A DNA stretch of 26,130 bases. Origin: Planctomycetota bacterium. GTDB taxonomy: Bacteria; Planctomycetota; PUPC01; JACPCR01. A model generated the notes under the pieces. It did not search any database. It was not told the origin of the DNA and saw nothing but the letters and a program-made list of their open reading frames with translations. The position numbers and the translations under genes were made by a program. Positions 8,742 to 15,883 of this stretch are shown piece by piece (the stretch's first letter is position 1; each line of letters starts with the position of its first letter). The stretch is from the NCBI GenBank assembly GCA_030740295.1, contig JASLXP010000458.1, positions 1 through 26,130 of the forward strand, read 5' to 3'.

Positions 8742-8870
8742 ATTCCGCTGAAAAACCCCTGTTTTGAGAAAAATAGGCGCGCTGGATGCCTACATTTCCT
8801 TCTCAGCCCCATGCTTGTGGTCAGGTATTGGGGGATCCGTGAGGGGTGCATTGGGGTTTTTCAGCAGAAT
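8742..8870. mobile_element. 129-bp miniature inverted-repeat element (MITE-like) inside rsbR
   Basis: The ends are ATTCCGCTGAAAAACCCC (8742-8759) and GGGGTTTTTCAGCAGAAT (8853-8870); the second is the reverse complement of the first at 17 of 18 positions. Both ends are bounded by the same 8-bp word CTGTAGAG. The interior (about 93 bases) has no gene. It must have been moved by a transposase encoded elsewhere, making it a non-autonomous derivative of an insertion sequence that duplicates 8 bp. I cannot assign the parent family from the ends alone. The near-perfect repeats and exact target duplication suggest a fairly recent insertion. Confidence 0.93.
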
Positions 8871-9322
8871 CTGTAGAGGCATATCAGAAGACCCGCGAAT
8901 CCGTAATCAAAAGGCAGCAGGAAGAGCTGCTCGAGCTCTCGACGCCCGTCGTAAAGCTCTGGGATGGCGTCCTCGCCGTGCCGCTCATCGGCACCTTGGA
9001 CAGCGAGCGCACCCAGGTCGTTATGGAGAATCTGCTGACAACGATTGTCGAGACAGGCTCCGAGATCGCCATCGTCGACATCACCGGCGTGCCGACCGTG
9101 GACACCCTTGTGGCGCAGCACCTCATCAAGACCGTCACCGCTACCCGCCTGATGGGCGCGGACTGCATTATCAGCGGTATCCGGCCACAAATCGCTCAAA
9201 CCATTGTCCATCTGGGTGTCGATCTCAGTGATGTCACCACCCGTTCCACCCTTGCCGATGCTTTTGAGGAGGCATTGAATCGCACGGGTTTGGCCGTCTC
9301 GAAATCCGAAACCGAAGCCTGA
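8846..9322 (+). CDS. Possible stand-alone RsbR STAS-domain fragment started inside the element
   Basis: This is the 3' half of the split rsbR, listed separately because it could still be translated. A GTG at 8846, within the inserted element, is in frame with the STAS half, and a G-rich GGGGGA lies about 11 bases upstream. The product would be 158 residues: 11 element-derived residues (MHWGFSAESVE), then the helical linker and the complete STAS domain. RsbS is itself a STAS-only stressosome protein, so a sensor-less RsbR STAS could in principle still assemble. Translation from this start is inferred only, and the start may be fortuitous. Confidence 0.35.
   Translation: MHWGFSAESVEAYQKTRESVIKRQQEELLELSTPVVKLWDGVLAVPLIGTLDSERTQVVMENLLTTIVETGSEIAIVDITGVPTVDTLVAQHLIKTVTATRLMGADCIISGIRPQIAQTIVHLGVDLSDVTTRSTLADAFEEALNRTGLAVSKSETEA
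8871..8878. repeat. Target-site duplication, right copy
   Basis: Second CTGTAGAG, directly after the right inverted repeat. In the frame of the upstream ORF its TAG is the stop codon; in the other frame it reads V-E and leads straight into the STAS half of RsbR. Confidence 0.92.
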
Positions 9323-9333
9323 AGGAGCCACCC

Positions 9334-9711
9334 ATGGATCGCATCCCAATTCTCAAGATGGGCGAATTCCTTCTGGTCACTATCCAGATAGATATGCACG
9401 ACCAGGTAGCGATGGACCTCCAGGACGATCTGACCACCATGATCGGAAAGCACGGATCCAAAGGCGTGCTTATCGATATTTCTTTCCTGGATATCGTGGA
9501 CTCTTTCATCGGCCGGATGCTTAACGATATCGCTTCGATGGCCAGCATCCTCGATGCCGAATCAGTGGTCGTGGGCATGCAGCCTGCCGTGGCCATCACC
9601 CTGGTCGAGCTGGGGCTCTCGCTGACTGGGGTCCGCACGGCTCTGAACGTGGAAAGAGGCATGGAGCTGCTCCATGCAGCGATTGCCGAGAAGGAGGAAA
9701 GACGACATTGA
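9334..9711 (+). CDS. rsbS: RsbS, STAS-domain stressosome core protein
   Basis: 125 residues forming a single STAS domain: IPILKMGEFLLVTIQIDMHD at the start and VLIDISFLDIVDSFIGR in the middle. Ser57 in IVDSF corresponds to the serine phosphorylated by RsbT in Bacillus RsbS (Ser59). RsbS and RsbR co-assemble into the stressosome and hold RsbT until stress. GAAGGAGCC precedes the ATG by a normal distance. The gene starts 11 bases after the rsbR stop and overlaps the rsbT start by four bases. It looks intact, in contrast to rsbR. Confidence 0.93.
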   Translation: MDRIPILKMGEFLLVTIQIDMHDQVAMDLQDDLTTMIGKHGSKGVLIDISFLDIVDSFIGRMLNDIASMASILDAESVVVGMQPAVAITLVELGLSLTGVRTALNVERGMELLHAAIAEKEERRH

Positions 9712-10112
9712 GCATTGCGCAGCAGGTGACGGTTGAAGTGCTGACAGATCGTGATGTGGTCGAGGTCCGCAAGGCAGCCAAAGCCTGCGCTACGGAGGTG
9801 GGGTTTCGTCTCATCGCTCAGACGAAGCTGGTGACCGCGGCCAGCGAGCTCGCACGTAACATTGTGAAGTACGCGCAGCGGGGCACTGTAAACATGGAAT
9901 CACTGAACGAAAACGGCCGGCAGGGACTCCGCCTGGTCTTCGAAGACCAGGGCCCGGGCATCGAGAACATCAATCAGGCCATGCAGGAAGGTTACACCAC
10001 CGGAGGAGGGCTCGGCCTGGGCCTGGTCGGAACACGCCGCCTGGTGAACGAATTCGAGATCGAGTCCGAGCCGGGCAAAGGCACCAAAATCACCATCACC
10101 ATGTGGAAATGA
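9708..10112 (+). CDS. rsbT: RsbT, serine/threonine kinase of the stressosome
   Basis: 134 residues of the GHKL ATPase fold: N-box ASELARNIVKYA with Asn51, G1 box EDQGPGI with Asp80, and G2 box GGGLGLGL at 99-106. RsbT phosphorylates RsbS and RsbR and, once released, acts on a downstream partner. The start is a TTG at 9708 overlapping the rsbS stop (TTGA); AAGGAGGAAAG at 9691-9701 places the ribosome exactly there, and the resulting N-terminus matches family length. In Bacillus released RsbT activates RsbU; no RsbU is seen here, and the following gene is the likelier partner. Confidence 0.93.
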   Translation: MSIAQQVTVEVLTDRDVVEVRKAAKACATEVGFRLIAQTKLVTAASELARNIVKYAQRGTVNMESLNENGRQGLRLVFEDQGPGIENINQAMQEGYTTGGGLGLGLVGTRRLVNEFEIESEPGKGTKITITMWK

Positions 10113-10166
10113 AAATGGCAAGACGGTGAAAAACTATGTCATGAGCGAAGAAATCCGAACAGAGAA

Positions 10167-10194
10167 TGCTGATTGCTGATTCTTAATTTTTGAA
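10167..10194. repeat. Imperfect 7-bp tandem repeat (four units)
   Basis: Units TGCTGAT, TGCTGAT, TCTTAAT, TTTTGAA in register; the first two are identical, the others share only part of the pattern. The tract lies in the short gap between rsbT and the phosphatase gene. Confidence 0.5.
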
Positions 10195-10237
10195 GTCGAC
10201 CATTCGTTTTAGCAGCACATTACATCGAACTGAATTA

Positions 10238-11236
10238 ATGACAAAAGTTTTGCCCATCACTGAATCGAGCCAGGCATCGCAGGCCCGGCGAATCGCAGGG
10301 ACCCTTGCGAGTGAGACAGGTCTGAATGACTCGCGTTCCGGTGAGGTGCAACTGGTCGTGACCGAACTGGCCAAGAACCTCGACAAACACGCCACCGGCG
10401 GAGAAATCCTCCTGCGTGTCATGGAGCACAAGGAGGACCGAGGCATCGAGATTCTGGCCATCGACGGGGGGCCGGGCATGACCGAGATTGCCGAGTGCCT
10501 CCGCGATGGCTACTCGACCGCGGGCTCGCCGGGCACCGGGCTCGGCGCCGTTCGTCGCATATCTTCGGAATTCGAAATCTACTCGTTGCCCGGTTCAGGC
10601 ACCGCGGTTCTCTCCAGGATCTGGGCCGGAAAGGCGCCGGCAGTGCCGGCCGGCAATCTGGAGATCGGTGCTGTCTGCGCCGCGCTCCCTGGTGAAACTC
10701 AATGCGGTGATGCCTGGGCTTACAGACCGGCAGCTCATGGTGGCACTTTCGTTGTCGCTGACGGGCTCGGCCACGGGGAGAAGGCAAGCGTGGCTTCTCA
10801 GAAATTTATTGAAGTTTTCCACGAAAATCACGACATGGGCTTGACCGGCATCATCCAGGAGGCACACGTGGCGATGCGGCGGACCCGCGGCGCTGCCGTC
10901 CTGCTCGTCGATGCAAATCCCGAGGAAGAGACGGTCAACACCGCAGGCATTGGAAATATTGAGGGAACGATTCTGTTCAATGGCGATCGGAAGGGCATTG
11001 TTTCCAGGAACGGTACCGTCGGCCATGCCCTGACAAGTGTGCATGAGCTGTCCTATCCGTTCCCGAAACGTTCGCTGCTCGTGCTCCATTCTGATGGGCT
11101 TCAGAGCCGCTGGAATTTCAGCAGCTACCCGGGCCTGCGTCTGAAAGACCCCAGCCTGATCGCTGCTGTCCTCTATCGAGATTTTCGACGCGGCAATGAT
11201 GATGTCACCGTGGTTGTTGCGAGAGTGAAGGAATAA
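10238..11236 (+). CDS. Kinase-like (GHKL) domain fused to SpoIIE/PP2C-type phosphatase, RsbX-like
   Basis: 332 residues from the ATG at 10238. Residues 1-130 form a GHKL ATPase domain: N-box VTELAKNLDKHA, G1 AIDGGPGM, G2 AGSPGTGLGAVRR. Residues about 140-332 form a PP2C/SpoIIE phosphatase with metal-binding acids in CGDAW (Asp158), VADGLGHG (Asp175), LHSDGL (Asp286) and NDDVTVVVA (Asp321). This two-domain form is common directly after rsbT in stressosome operons outside Bacillus, where it probably resets phosphorylated RsbS/RsbR (inference from RsbX). A TTG at 10190 would add 16 residues that lie partly in the 7-bp repeat tract, so I prefer the ATG, although it has no clear ribosome binding site. 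The stop TAA overlaps the next ATG by one base. Confidence 0.85.
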   Translation: MTKVLPITESSQASQARRIAGTLASETGLNDSRSGEVQLVVTELAKNLDKHATGGEILLRVMEHKEDRGIEILAIDGGPGMTEIAECLRDGYSTAGSPGTGLGAVRRISSEFEIYSLPGSGTAVLSRIWAGKAPAVPAGNLEIGAVCAALPGETQCGDAWAYRPAAHGGTFVVADGLGHGEKASVASQKFIEVFHENHDMGLTGIIQEAHVAMRRTRGAAVLLVDANPEEETVNTAGIGNIEGTILFNGDRKGIVSRNGTVGHALTSVHELSYPFPKRSLLVLHSDGLQSRWNFSSYPGLRLKDPSLIAAVLYRDFRRGNDDVTVVVARVKE

Positions 11237-11880
11237 TGTCCTCCATCACCCGAATTCCGCCTCAGCTCCCCGGACGGACGCTCCTGGAGCTGGGCATCAG
11301 GACTGAGCGGCATGTGGTACATATCCGGCGGTGTGCCCGGCAGATCGCCCAGCGGCTGGGTTTCGGCACCCAGGATCAGACGCGGATGGCCACCGCGGTC
11401 TCGGAGGTTGCCCGCAATGCCTTCATGTATGGCGGAGGCGGGAGCATCGAGTTCCGATTGGAAGGCACGAAACTGCCACAGATGTTCCGGATCGTCGTCT
11501 CCGATAAGGGGCCGGGTATCAGAAACCTGACCGATGTGCTCAGCGGCCAATACAGCTCAGATCGCGGCATGGGAATCGGGCTCATGGGCACGAAACAGCT
11601 CATGGATGATTTCCATATTCATAGCGAGACCCAAACAGGTACGACCGTATCCATGGGCAGAACGCTGCCGAAGAGGAGGCCGCTGGTGACCGGCCCGGAA
11701 CTGGCCGAGATCGCCCGCGAGATGGCACAGCTCAGCCCCGATTCCAGCCTCGATGAGCTCCAGCGCCAGAACAAAGAGCTCCTCCACATGAGCGATACAC
11801 TCACGGCGATGGGTGTAGAAGACTTGCCACTGGCCGTCGCATGTCTGCAGGAGCTTGGGATAGCTGAATTCACCGCTTGA
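11236..11880 (+). CDS. GHKL ATP-binding protein of the stressosome module, 3'-truncated and fused to antisense of the neighbouring gene
   Basis: 214 residues as read. Residues 1-150 are an RsbT/RsbW-type ATPase: N-box VSEVARNAFMYG, G1 VSDKGPGI, G2 SDRGMGIGLMG. Then comes the start of a coiled coil, LDELQRQNKELL (172-183). In related loci I recall this coiled coil continuing into a long linker and a histidine-kinase core. Here homology stops after residue 183 (base 11784), and residues 184-214 are read from the antisense strand of the sialidase-like gene. The gene has therefore probably lost its 3' part through a rearrangement. The ATP-binding domain itself appears intact. Start overlaps the phosphatase stop by one base, so it is in the rsb operon. 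Confidence 0.8.
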   Translation: MSSITRIPPQLPGRTLLELGIRTERHVVHIRRCARQIAQRLGFGTQDQTRMATAVSEVARNAFMYGGGGSIEFRLEGTKLPQMFRIVVSDKGPGIRNLTDVLSGQYSSDRGMGIGLMGTKQLMDDFHIHSETQTGTTVSMGRTLPKRRPLVTGPELAEIAREMAQLSPDSSLDELQRQNKELLHMSDTLTAMGVEDLPLAVACLQELGIAEFTA

Positions 11881-12759
11881 GGTCTCGATGTCACGACAGC
11901 GAAACGTGCGACCTTCATCAACAGAGATGCCAAGTGTCAGCGGCGTACGCATTCGATGGCTGTCGTTGTAAGCGATGAAGAGTCGGCCCTCTTCATCCGC
12001 GGCGATATCGATGCCGCTGTGCGGATTCCGAAGTGTCGTCTGGGACGGGGTCGAAAAATCAGAAGGAGAATTGTCCGATTCGCTCCTCCATATGCAGCCA
12101 TCGTATCCGGCATTACGCATGTAGCAGAGAAGGCGCCCATCAGGCAGTTGGGCAACGGACGGTTCGAGGCATCCTGGCTCGGCCTCCAGGTCGCACACCT
12201 GTTCCCAGCCGTCATGCGGGCTGCCTTGAACAAGGGTGGAGCTGAATCTTCCCTGGCTGTCCCGGCTGTTGCAGAGCACCAGCCAACTTCCGTTCGCCAA
12301 CTGGACATTCTTGCCCTGAAGGATGAGGGCTTCCCGGTCGAAAAGCTCGATGGGTGAACTTATGGACCACGTGCGCGGATCGATCTTGGCATGAAACAAC
12401 CTCGCGTATTCGAGGTCGCGCAGAAAGAGATTTCGTTCTTCCCGAAATCGGAATCTTGCGAGGGGCGCCGCGGAAAAGACGACCCAATGCTCTCCGTTTT
12501 CGAGAATCATTGGCGCGGCTATCTCAGGAACCCACCGGTCGTTGGAGTGCTGGAAATGGTCCACAAGAACCTGCGGCTCGGACCAATTGCCATCGGCGTT
12601 ACGAACAGACATCAGCACGCGCTGGTCTTCAACGCCTTCCCGCGTACCCGCATACCACATCAACCAGACGCGCCCATCGGGGATCTCACAGGCATTGCAG
12701 CCATGTGCCGCAGGACGGGGATTTGGAACAAGTGTTTTTTCAAAAGTCATGGTAGACAT
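11557..12759 (-). CDS. Sialidase-like (BNR/Asp-box beta-propeller) glycosidase, C-terminally truncated
   Basis: About 400 residues from the ATG at 12759 (an in-frame ATG at 12750 is also possible; AGGAG lies 15 bases upstream). The sequence has the pattern of exo-alpha-sialidase-type propellers: LPDGRLLCYMRN, NPHSGIDIAADEEGRLFIAYND, the Asp-box SVDEGRTF, and SYPKLLQTCDGQWQVFYTHRRECIAHV, the usual last strand of the propeller. Homology should end within a few residues of that point (base about 11785). Instead the frame continues 76 residues to 11557 through the antisense of the kinase gene (ELFVLALELIEAG...). No signal peptide is evident, so a cytoplasmic or periplasm-independent role acting on imported glycans is possible. 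Substrate is not certain to be sialic acid. Confidence 0.78.
   Translation of the reverse strand: MSTMTFEKTLVPNPRPAAHGCNACEIPDGRVWLMWYAGTREGVEDQRVLMSVRNADGNWSEPQVLVDHFQHSNDRWVPEIAAPMILENGEHWVVFSAAPLARFRFREERNLFLRDLEYARLFHAKIDPRTWSISSPIELFDREALILQGKNVQLANGSWLVLCNSRDSQGRFSSTLVQGSPHDGWEQVCDLEAEPGCLEPSVAQLPDGRLLCYMRNAGYDGCIWRSESDNSPSDFSTPSQTTLRNPHSGIDIAADEEGRLFIAYNDSHRMRTPLTLGISVDEGRTFRCRDIETSSGEFSYPKLLQTCDGQWQVFYTHRRECIAHVEELFVLALELIEAGIGAELCHLAGDLGQFRAGHQRPPLRQRSAHGYGRTCLGLAMNMEIIHELFRAHEPDSHAAI
11776..11790. other. Probable rearrangement junction between the kinase gene and the sialidase-like gene
   Basis: To the left the plus strand reads as the kinase coiled coil (...NKELL). To the right the minus strand reads as the sialidase C-terminus (...YTHRRECIAHV). 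Both similarities end within the same 15 bases, around the palindromic-looking GAGCTCCTC, and both ORFs then run on into the antisense of the other. This is what a deletion or inversion endpoint, or an assembly mis-join, would produce. Confidence 0.7.
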
Positions 12760-12883
12760 CTTGTGGCAGCGCATCTCCTGCGGTCGCGCAGGCATCCGAT
12801 GAAAATGCAGGCGGCGAAGACACGGCCATCGAAGATACAATGCGATCGGCGGGATGCACAGTCAGTTCCCAGGGGTAGAAGAT

Positions 12884-15841
12884 ATGACGGACAGCAACTT
12901 CGCCAATCATCTCTGCAGCATGATCTTCATTCTTGCTCTCGCCAACACGGGGAGCGCGTCAGGCCGAGTCTGGGATTTCCAGCGGCCCAACGAAGACTGG
13001 CAGTGTGAGAGCCCAGGCTGCGGCGTGATTGCCGAGCCTGGGAATACAAAGAACGGAGTCTTCCGGATATCCGCCACGAGAGCCCACCACACTCGTGCGT
13101 ACCTTCAGAAAGGATCGGAACATCCGGGCTTCATCCTGTTCGCCCGTTTCAAAGTGGTAGAGTGGGAGGGCGCGCCGCCCGCGGTATACCTGTATGGCCG
13201 GTCCGGCAGAGAGGGTTTCCACGCCCTGACTTCCAGCGCTAGCAGCGGCCGCCTTTTCTCTTACTACGGCCAGGACGAGCCGAGTATCAGCCATGGAAAC
13301 GTGAGGGCCGGCTATGCCACGAAGTCGAAATGGCTGCGGGTCGCTTTGGCGTGCTATGAGGATTATGTCTTCGCCAAATCCTGGCCCGAAGGTACGCCGG
13401 AGCCTCACTGGCAGGCCGAGGGCAAATCGTCGAGGTTAAAAGCTGGTGAAGTATCCTTCGGAGTCTGGACGTCTCCCAAGACCCCATCGAAAGCTACCGT
13501 CCTTTTCGACGATATTCGGTTTGTCTCGCTGACTGCAGATTCGTTGGAGAAGTGGGGCATACGGCCAGGTCCGCGCCCCTCTCTGAACGTTGCTGACTTG
13601 CCTGAAAGAGGCGTCTTCCGCGTGCCGGGCAGGATCGGCCTGGCCTCCGATCCATCGGCAATCGCTTTTGATGAGAAGTCGGGCGAGATCACGAACTTCG
13701 TCGATAGAGCCAGTGGTCGTGAGTTTATATCCCGTGAGGCCAAGGAGCCACTGTTCCGGCTCGCATTCACCAAGCCGTACAGCGAAGAAAAGCTCGAACT
13801 GAGCAGCCGCGATTTCAAGCGAGTCGAAGTAAAGACGCCAGGTCCAAACGCGGCTGAGCTCCATTTCACTGAATGCTCGGGGCCTTCCGTTAGGATCGTG
13901 GTGAAGGCCATTCTGGGTGAAGCCGGCGCGCTGCGGCTTCGGCTCAGCATCGGGAATCCAAGCGACTGGTGCATTGCTTCGTGCATCTTCCCACGAATGC
14001 CCGCGCCTCCCGTTTTAGGCGATAGCGATGAAGACGACCGAATGCTGCTTCCCTGGTCAGGCGGCGCCCTCGTTCCTTCTCCGGGACGGCGATGGAATTC
14101 GAGAGACATGCTCTATCCTGGTGGCGCCTTTGCCCAGTTCTCCGCGCTTTATGATGACGACGCGGGCTCCTACATCGCACTGGATGACGCTGAGGGCCAC
14201 TGCAAGCGTTTCCGGCTGCGCAGCCTGCCGGGCCGCTCGGTTTCTCTGAGCATCGAGCACCTCTTCCCGGAGATTCCCGGCAGGGACTTCGAGCTTCCCT
14301 ATGGCGTCATTTTGAGGACGTTCAAGGGCGACTGGCGCGATGCAGCAGACATCTATCGCGCCTGGGCAGTTCAGCAACCATGGTGCGCGAAGAAGCTGAG
14401 CGAAAGGAAAGACATACCGCAGTTTCTGAAAGAGGGTGCCGGCATCATCATCACCGGCATCCAGCATCCGCAAGGGCGCGCCAAGCTGCTCGGCGAAAAC
14501 CTGGAGAAACTTCCCGGCCTCCTGAACGCCTATCGCGATGCGACTGGCCTGAAGCACATGGTCTTCGTGCCGTACGGGTGGGAGAAGCATGGCTGCTGGA
14601 CGGGCATCAATTACTTTCCCTCTGTTCCTGACGATGCCTTGTGGAGGAAAGGGAATGCCAATCTCAAATCGATCGGCCACCGCACCGCGTTTCTGACTTC
14701 CGGTTTCTGGTGGGTTGTTAAACGCCAGAAAACGGGCAGCGGCCCGGCATTCGATGACACGGCAGACTTCGAACGGCGAAGCGGCATGTGCATCACCAGG
14801 GCAGACGGATCCATCTGGACCGTGGACTGGTATGACCGCACGAAGCAGTTCGGCTCCTGGCGAGGTCTATCCGCCAAGTTGTGTCACGGCAGCGAAGAAG
14901 CCAGGAACACCATGCGAGAGATCTTTCTGAAAGCCGCGGCCCTGGGCGTGCCGCTCATCAGTTTCGACCAGGAAATCGGGGGCGGGCAGAAGGCCCCCTG
15001 CTACAGCAAGACCCACGGCCATCCCCCTGGCTACGGCCACTGGATGTGGACTGGTTTTCGTGACACCTGCACCGGGATTCTCAAGGAGGGTAAGACCATT
15101 CAGCCGGAGCTTGGGCTTTTCATCGAGAATCTCAGCGAGCTTGCCATCCCGTACGTAGCGACATACTGGTGCCGGCAGTTCGGCGAAGTGGACGTGGGCG
15201 CTTCGGGAGGCCGAGGGGTGGGTCTGTTTTCCTACCTCTACCATGATTATGTCACCGCCATTGGTGCGGCCTGTGTGCAGGGCCAGGGCGCGCAGGGCAC
15301 GCGCCCCGATGCTCTTCTGCGCTGTCGTATCCTGGCTAATAATCTGACCCGCGGCCTGATCCCCGGGCCGTTCCTCCACGAGGTGCCCCTCAAGGGCGGA
15401 GACAAGTGGAGGCAACTCGTCAGCCAGGCTTACCGATCGGTCAACCGTCCTTACGCCCACTTTTCCGAATACCTACTCAATGGAAAACTGGTTCGTCCCA
15501 TCAAGATCGAATGTAAAGAGATCGAGACTTTCTTCTGGCGCAATGACGCGCGCAAAGGCAAGCCGCTGCGAAAAGGTGGTCGTCCGGTGTCCAAAACACT
15601 TCTGGCTCTGCCCGCCATAACCACTGGAAGCTTCCAGGCAGACGACTCCACCATCGCCGCGTTCCTCGTCAACACCACGCCCGAAAATCAATCGGCAGTC
15701 GCTGTGCTCCCGCCCGCAAAGGAAATCGTGGTCTATAGGGCCAATCGGGTCGAAGAGGGCCGCGTGACCGGGCAAGACGGGGAGACAAGATTTCCTCTGA
15801 TCTTCGAGCCCTTTGGCGTCCGCGTCCTGCTGATGAGATGA
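12884..15841 (+). CDS. Large secreted glycoside-hydrolase-like protein (DUF6259-like)
   Basis: 985 residues from the ATG at 12884, chosen for AGGGG eight bases upstream and because it places a short hydrophobic signal-like segment (MIFILALANTGSASG) near the N-terminus; an ATG at 12854 is possible. Parts: a jelly-roll-like domain of about 200 residues resembling a laminin-G or carbohydrate-binding module (RVWDFQRP... to FDDIRFVSL), a beta-sandwich, then an (alpha/beta)8-like region from about 540 with HMVFVPYGWEKHGCW and an acidic motif SFDQEIGGG (Asp695, Glu697) as a candidate active site, and a C-terminal beta domain. I place it with the DUF6259 family of PVC-type bacteria from memory; activity is unproven. 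It is divergent from the sialidase-like gene and convergent with the isomerase gene. A GATGAG/CTCATC hairpin at 15837-15854 overlaps the stop codon but lacks a T-run. Confidence 0.7.
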   Translation: MTDSNFANHLCSMIFILALANTGSASGRVWDFQRPNEDWQCESPGCGVIAEPGNTKNGVFRISATRAHHTRAYLQKGSEHPGFILFARFKVVEWEGAPPAVYLYGRSGREGFHALTSSASSGRLFSYYGQDEPSISHGNVRAGYATKSKWLRVALACYEDYVFAKSWPEGTPEPHWQAEGKSSRLKAGEVSFGVWTSPKTPSKATVLFDDIRFVSLTADSLEKWGIRPGPRPSLNVADLPERGVFRVPGRIGLASDPSAIAFDEKSGEITNFVDRASGREFISREAKEPLFRLAFTKPYSEEKLELSSRDFKRVEVKTPGPNAAELHFTECSGPSVRIVVKAILGEAGALRLRLSIGNPSDWCIASCIFPRMPAPPVLGDSDEDDRMLLPWSGGALVPSPGRRWNSRDMLYPGGAFAQFSALYDDDAGSYIALDDAEGHCKRFRLRSLPGRSVSLSIEHLFPEIPGRDFELPYGVILRTFKGDWRDAADIYRAWAVQQPWCAKKLSERKDIPQFLKEGAGIIITGIQHPQGRAKLLGENLEKLPGLLNAYRDATGLKHMVFVPYGWEKHGCWTGINYFPSVPDDALWRKGNANLKSIGHRTAFLTSGFWWVVKRQKTGSGPAFDDTADFERRSGMCITRADGSIWTVDWYDRTKQFGSWRGLSAKLCHGSEEARNTMREIFLKAAALGVPLISFDQEIGGGQKAPCYSKTHGHPPGYGHWMWTGFRDTCTGILKEGKTIQPELGLFIENLSELAIPYVATYWCRQFGEVDVGASGGRGVGLFSYLYHDYVTAIGAACVQGQGAQGTRPDALLRCRILANNLTRGLIPGPFLHEVPLKGGDKWRQLVSQAYRSVNRPYAHFSEYLLNGKLVRPIKIECKEIETFFWRNDARKGKPLRKGGRPVSKTLLALPAITTGSFQADDSTIAAFLVNTTPENQSAVAVLPPAKEIVVYRANRVEEGRVTGQDGETRFPLIFEPFGVRVLLMR

Positions 15842-15883
15842 GACGAAACTCATCGCACCCTATGAACACTTCGAGATCCATCC

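Larger units (their letters stand above)
8319..9322 (+). pseudogene. rsbR: rsbR, stressosome scaffold/sensor protein, split by a 129-bp insertion
   Basis: The first 141 codons (8319-8741) encode an RsbR N-terminal sensor domain (RsbRD/globin-like), ending DKLGLFTVE. The segment 8879-9322 encodes the linker and STAS domain beginning AYQKTRESVIKRQQEELLEL and containing VDITGVPTVDTLVAQHL and SGIRPQIAQTIVHLGVDL, where the phosphorylatable threonines of RsbR lie. Joining 8741 directly to 8879 gives an uninterrupted 288-residue RsbR, the usual length. Between them lies a miniature transposable element plus a duplicated 8-bp target, 137 bases in all, which shifts the frame. The upstream ORF runs through the element and stops at a TAG (8874-8876) formed by the second target copy. 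AGGAGG at 8306-8311 supports the start. Whether the halves function separately is unknown. Confidence 0.93.

Noticed and set aside
12391..13008. 205-codon plus-strand frame spanning the sialidase start and the DUF6259-like start
   Set aside because: It overlaps two better-supported genes, and its translation has no recognisable motif.
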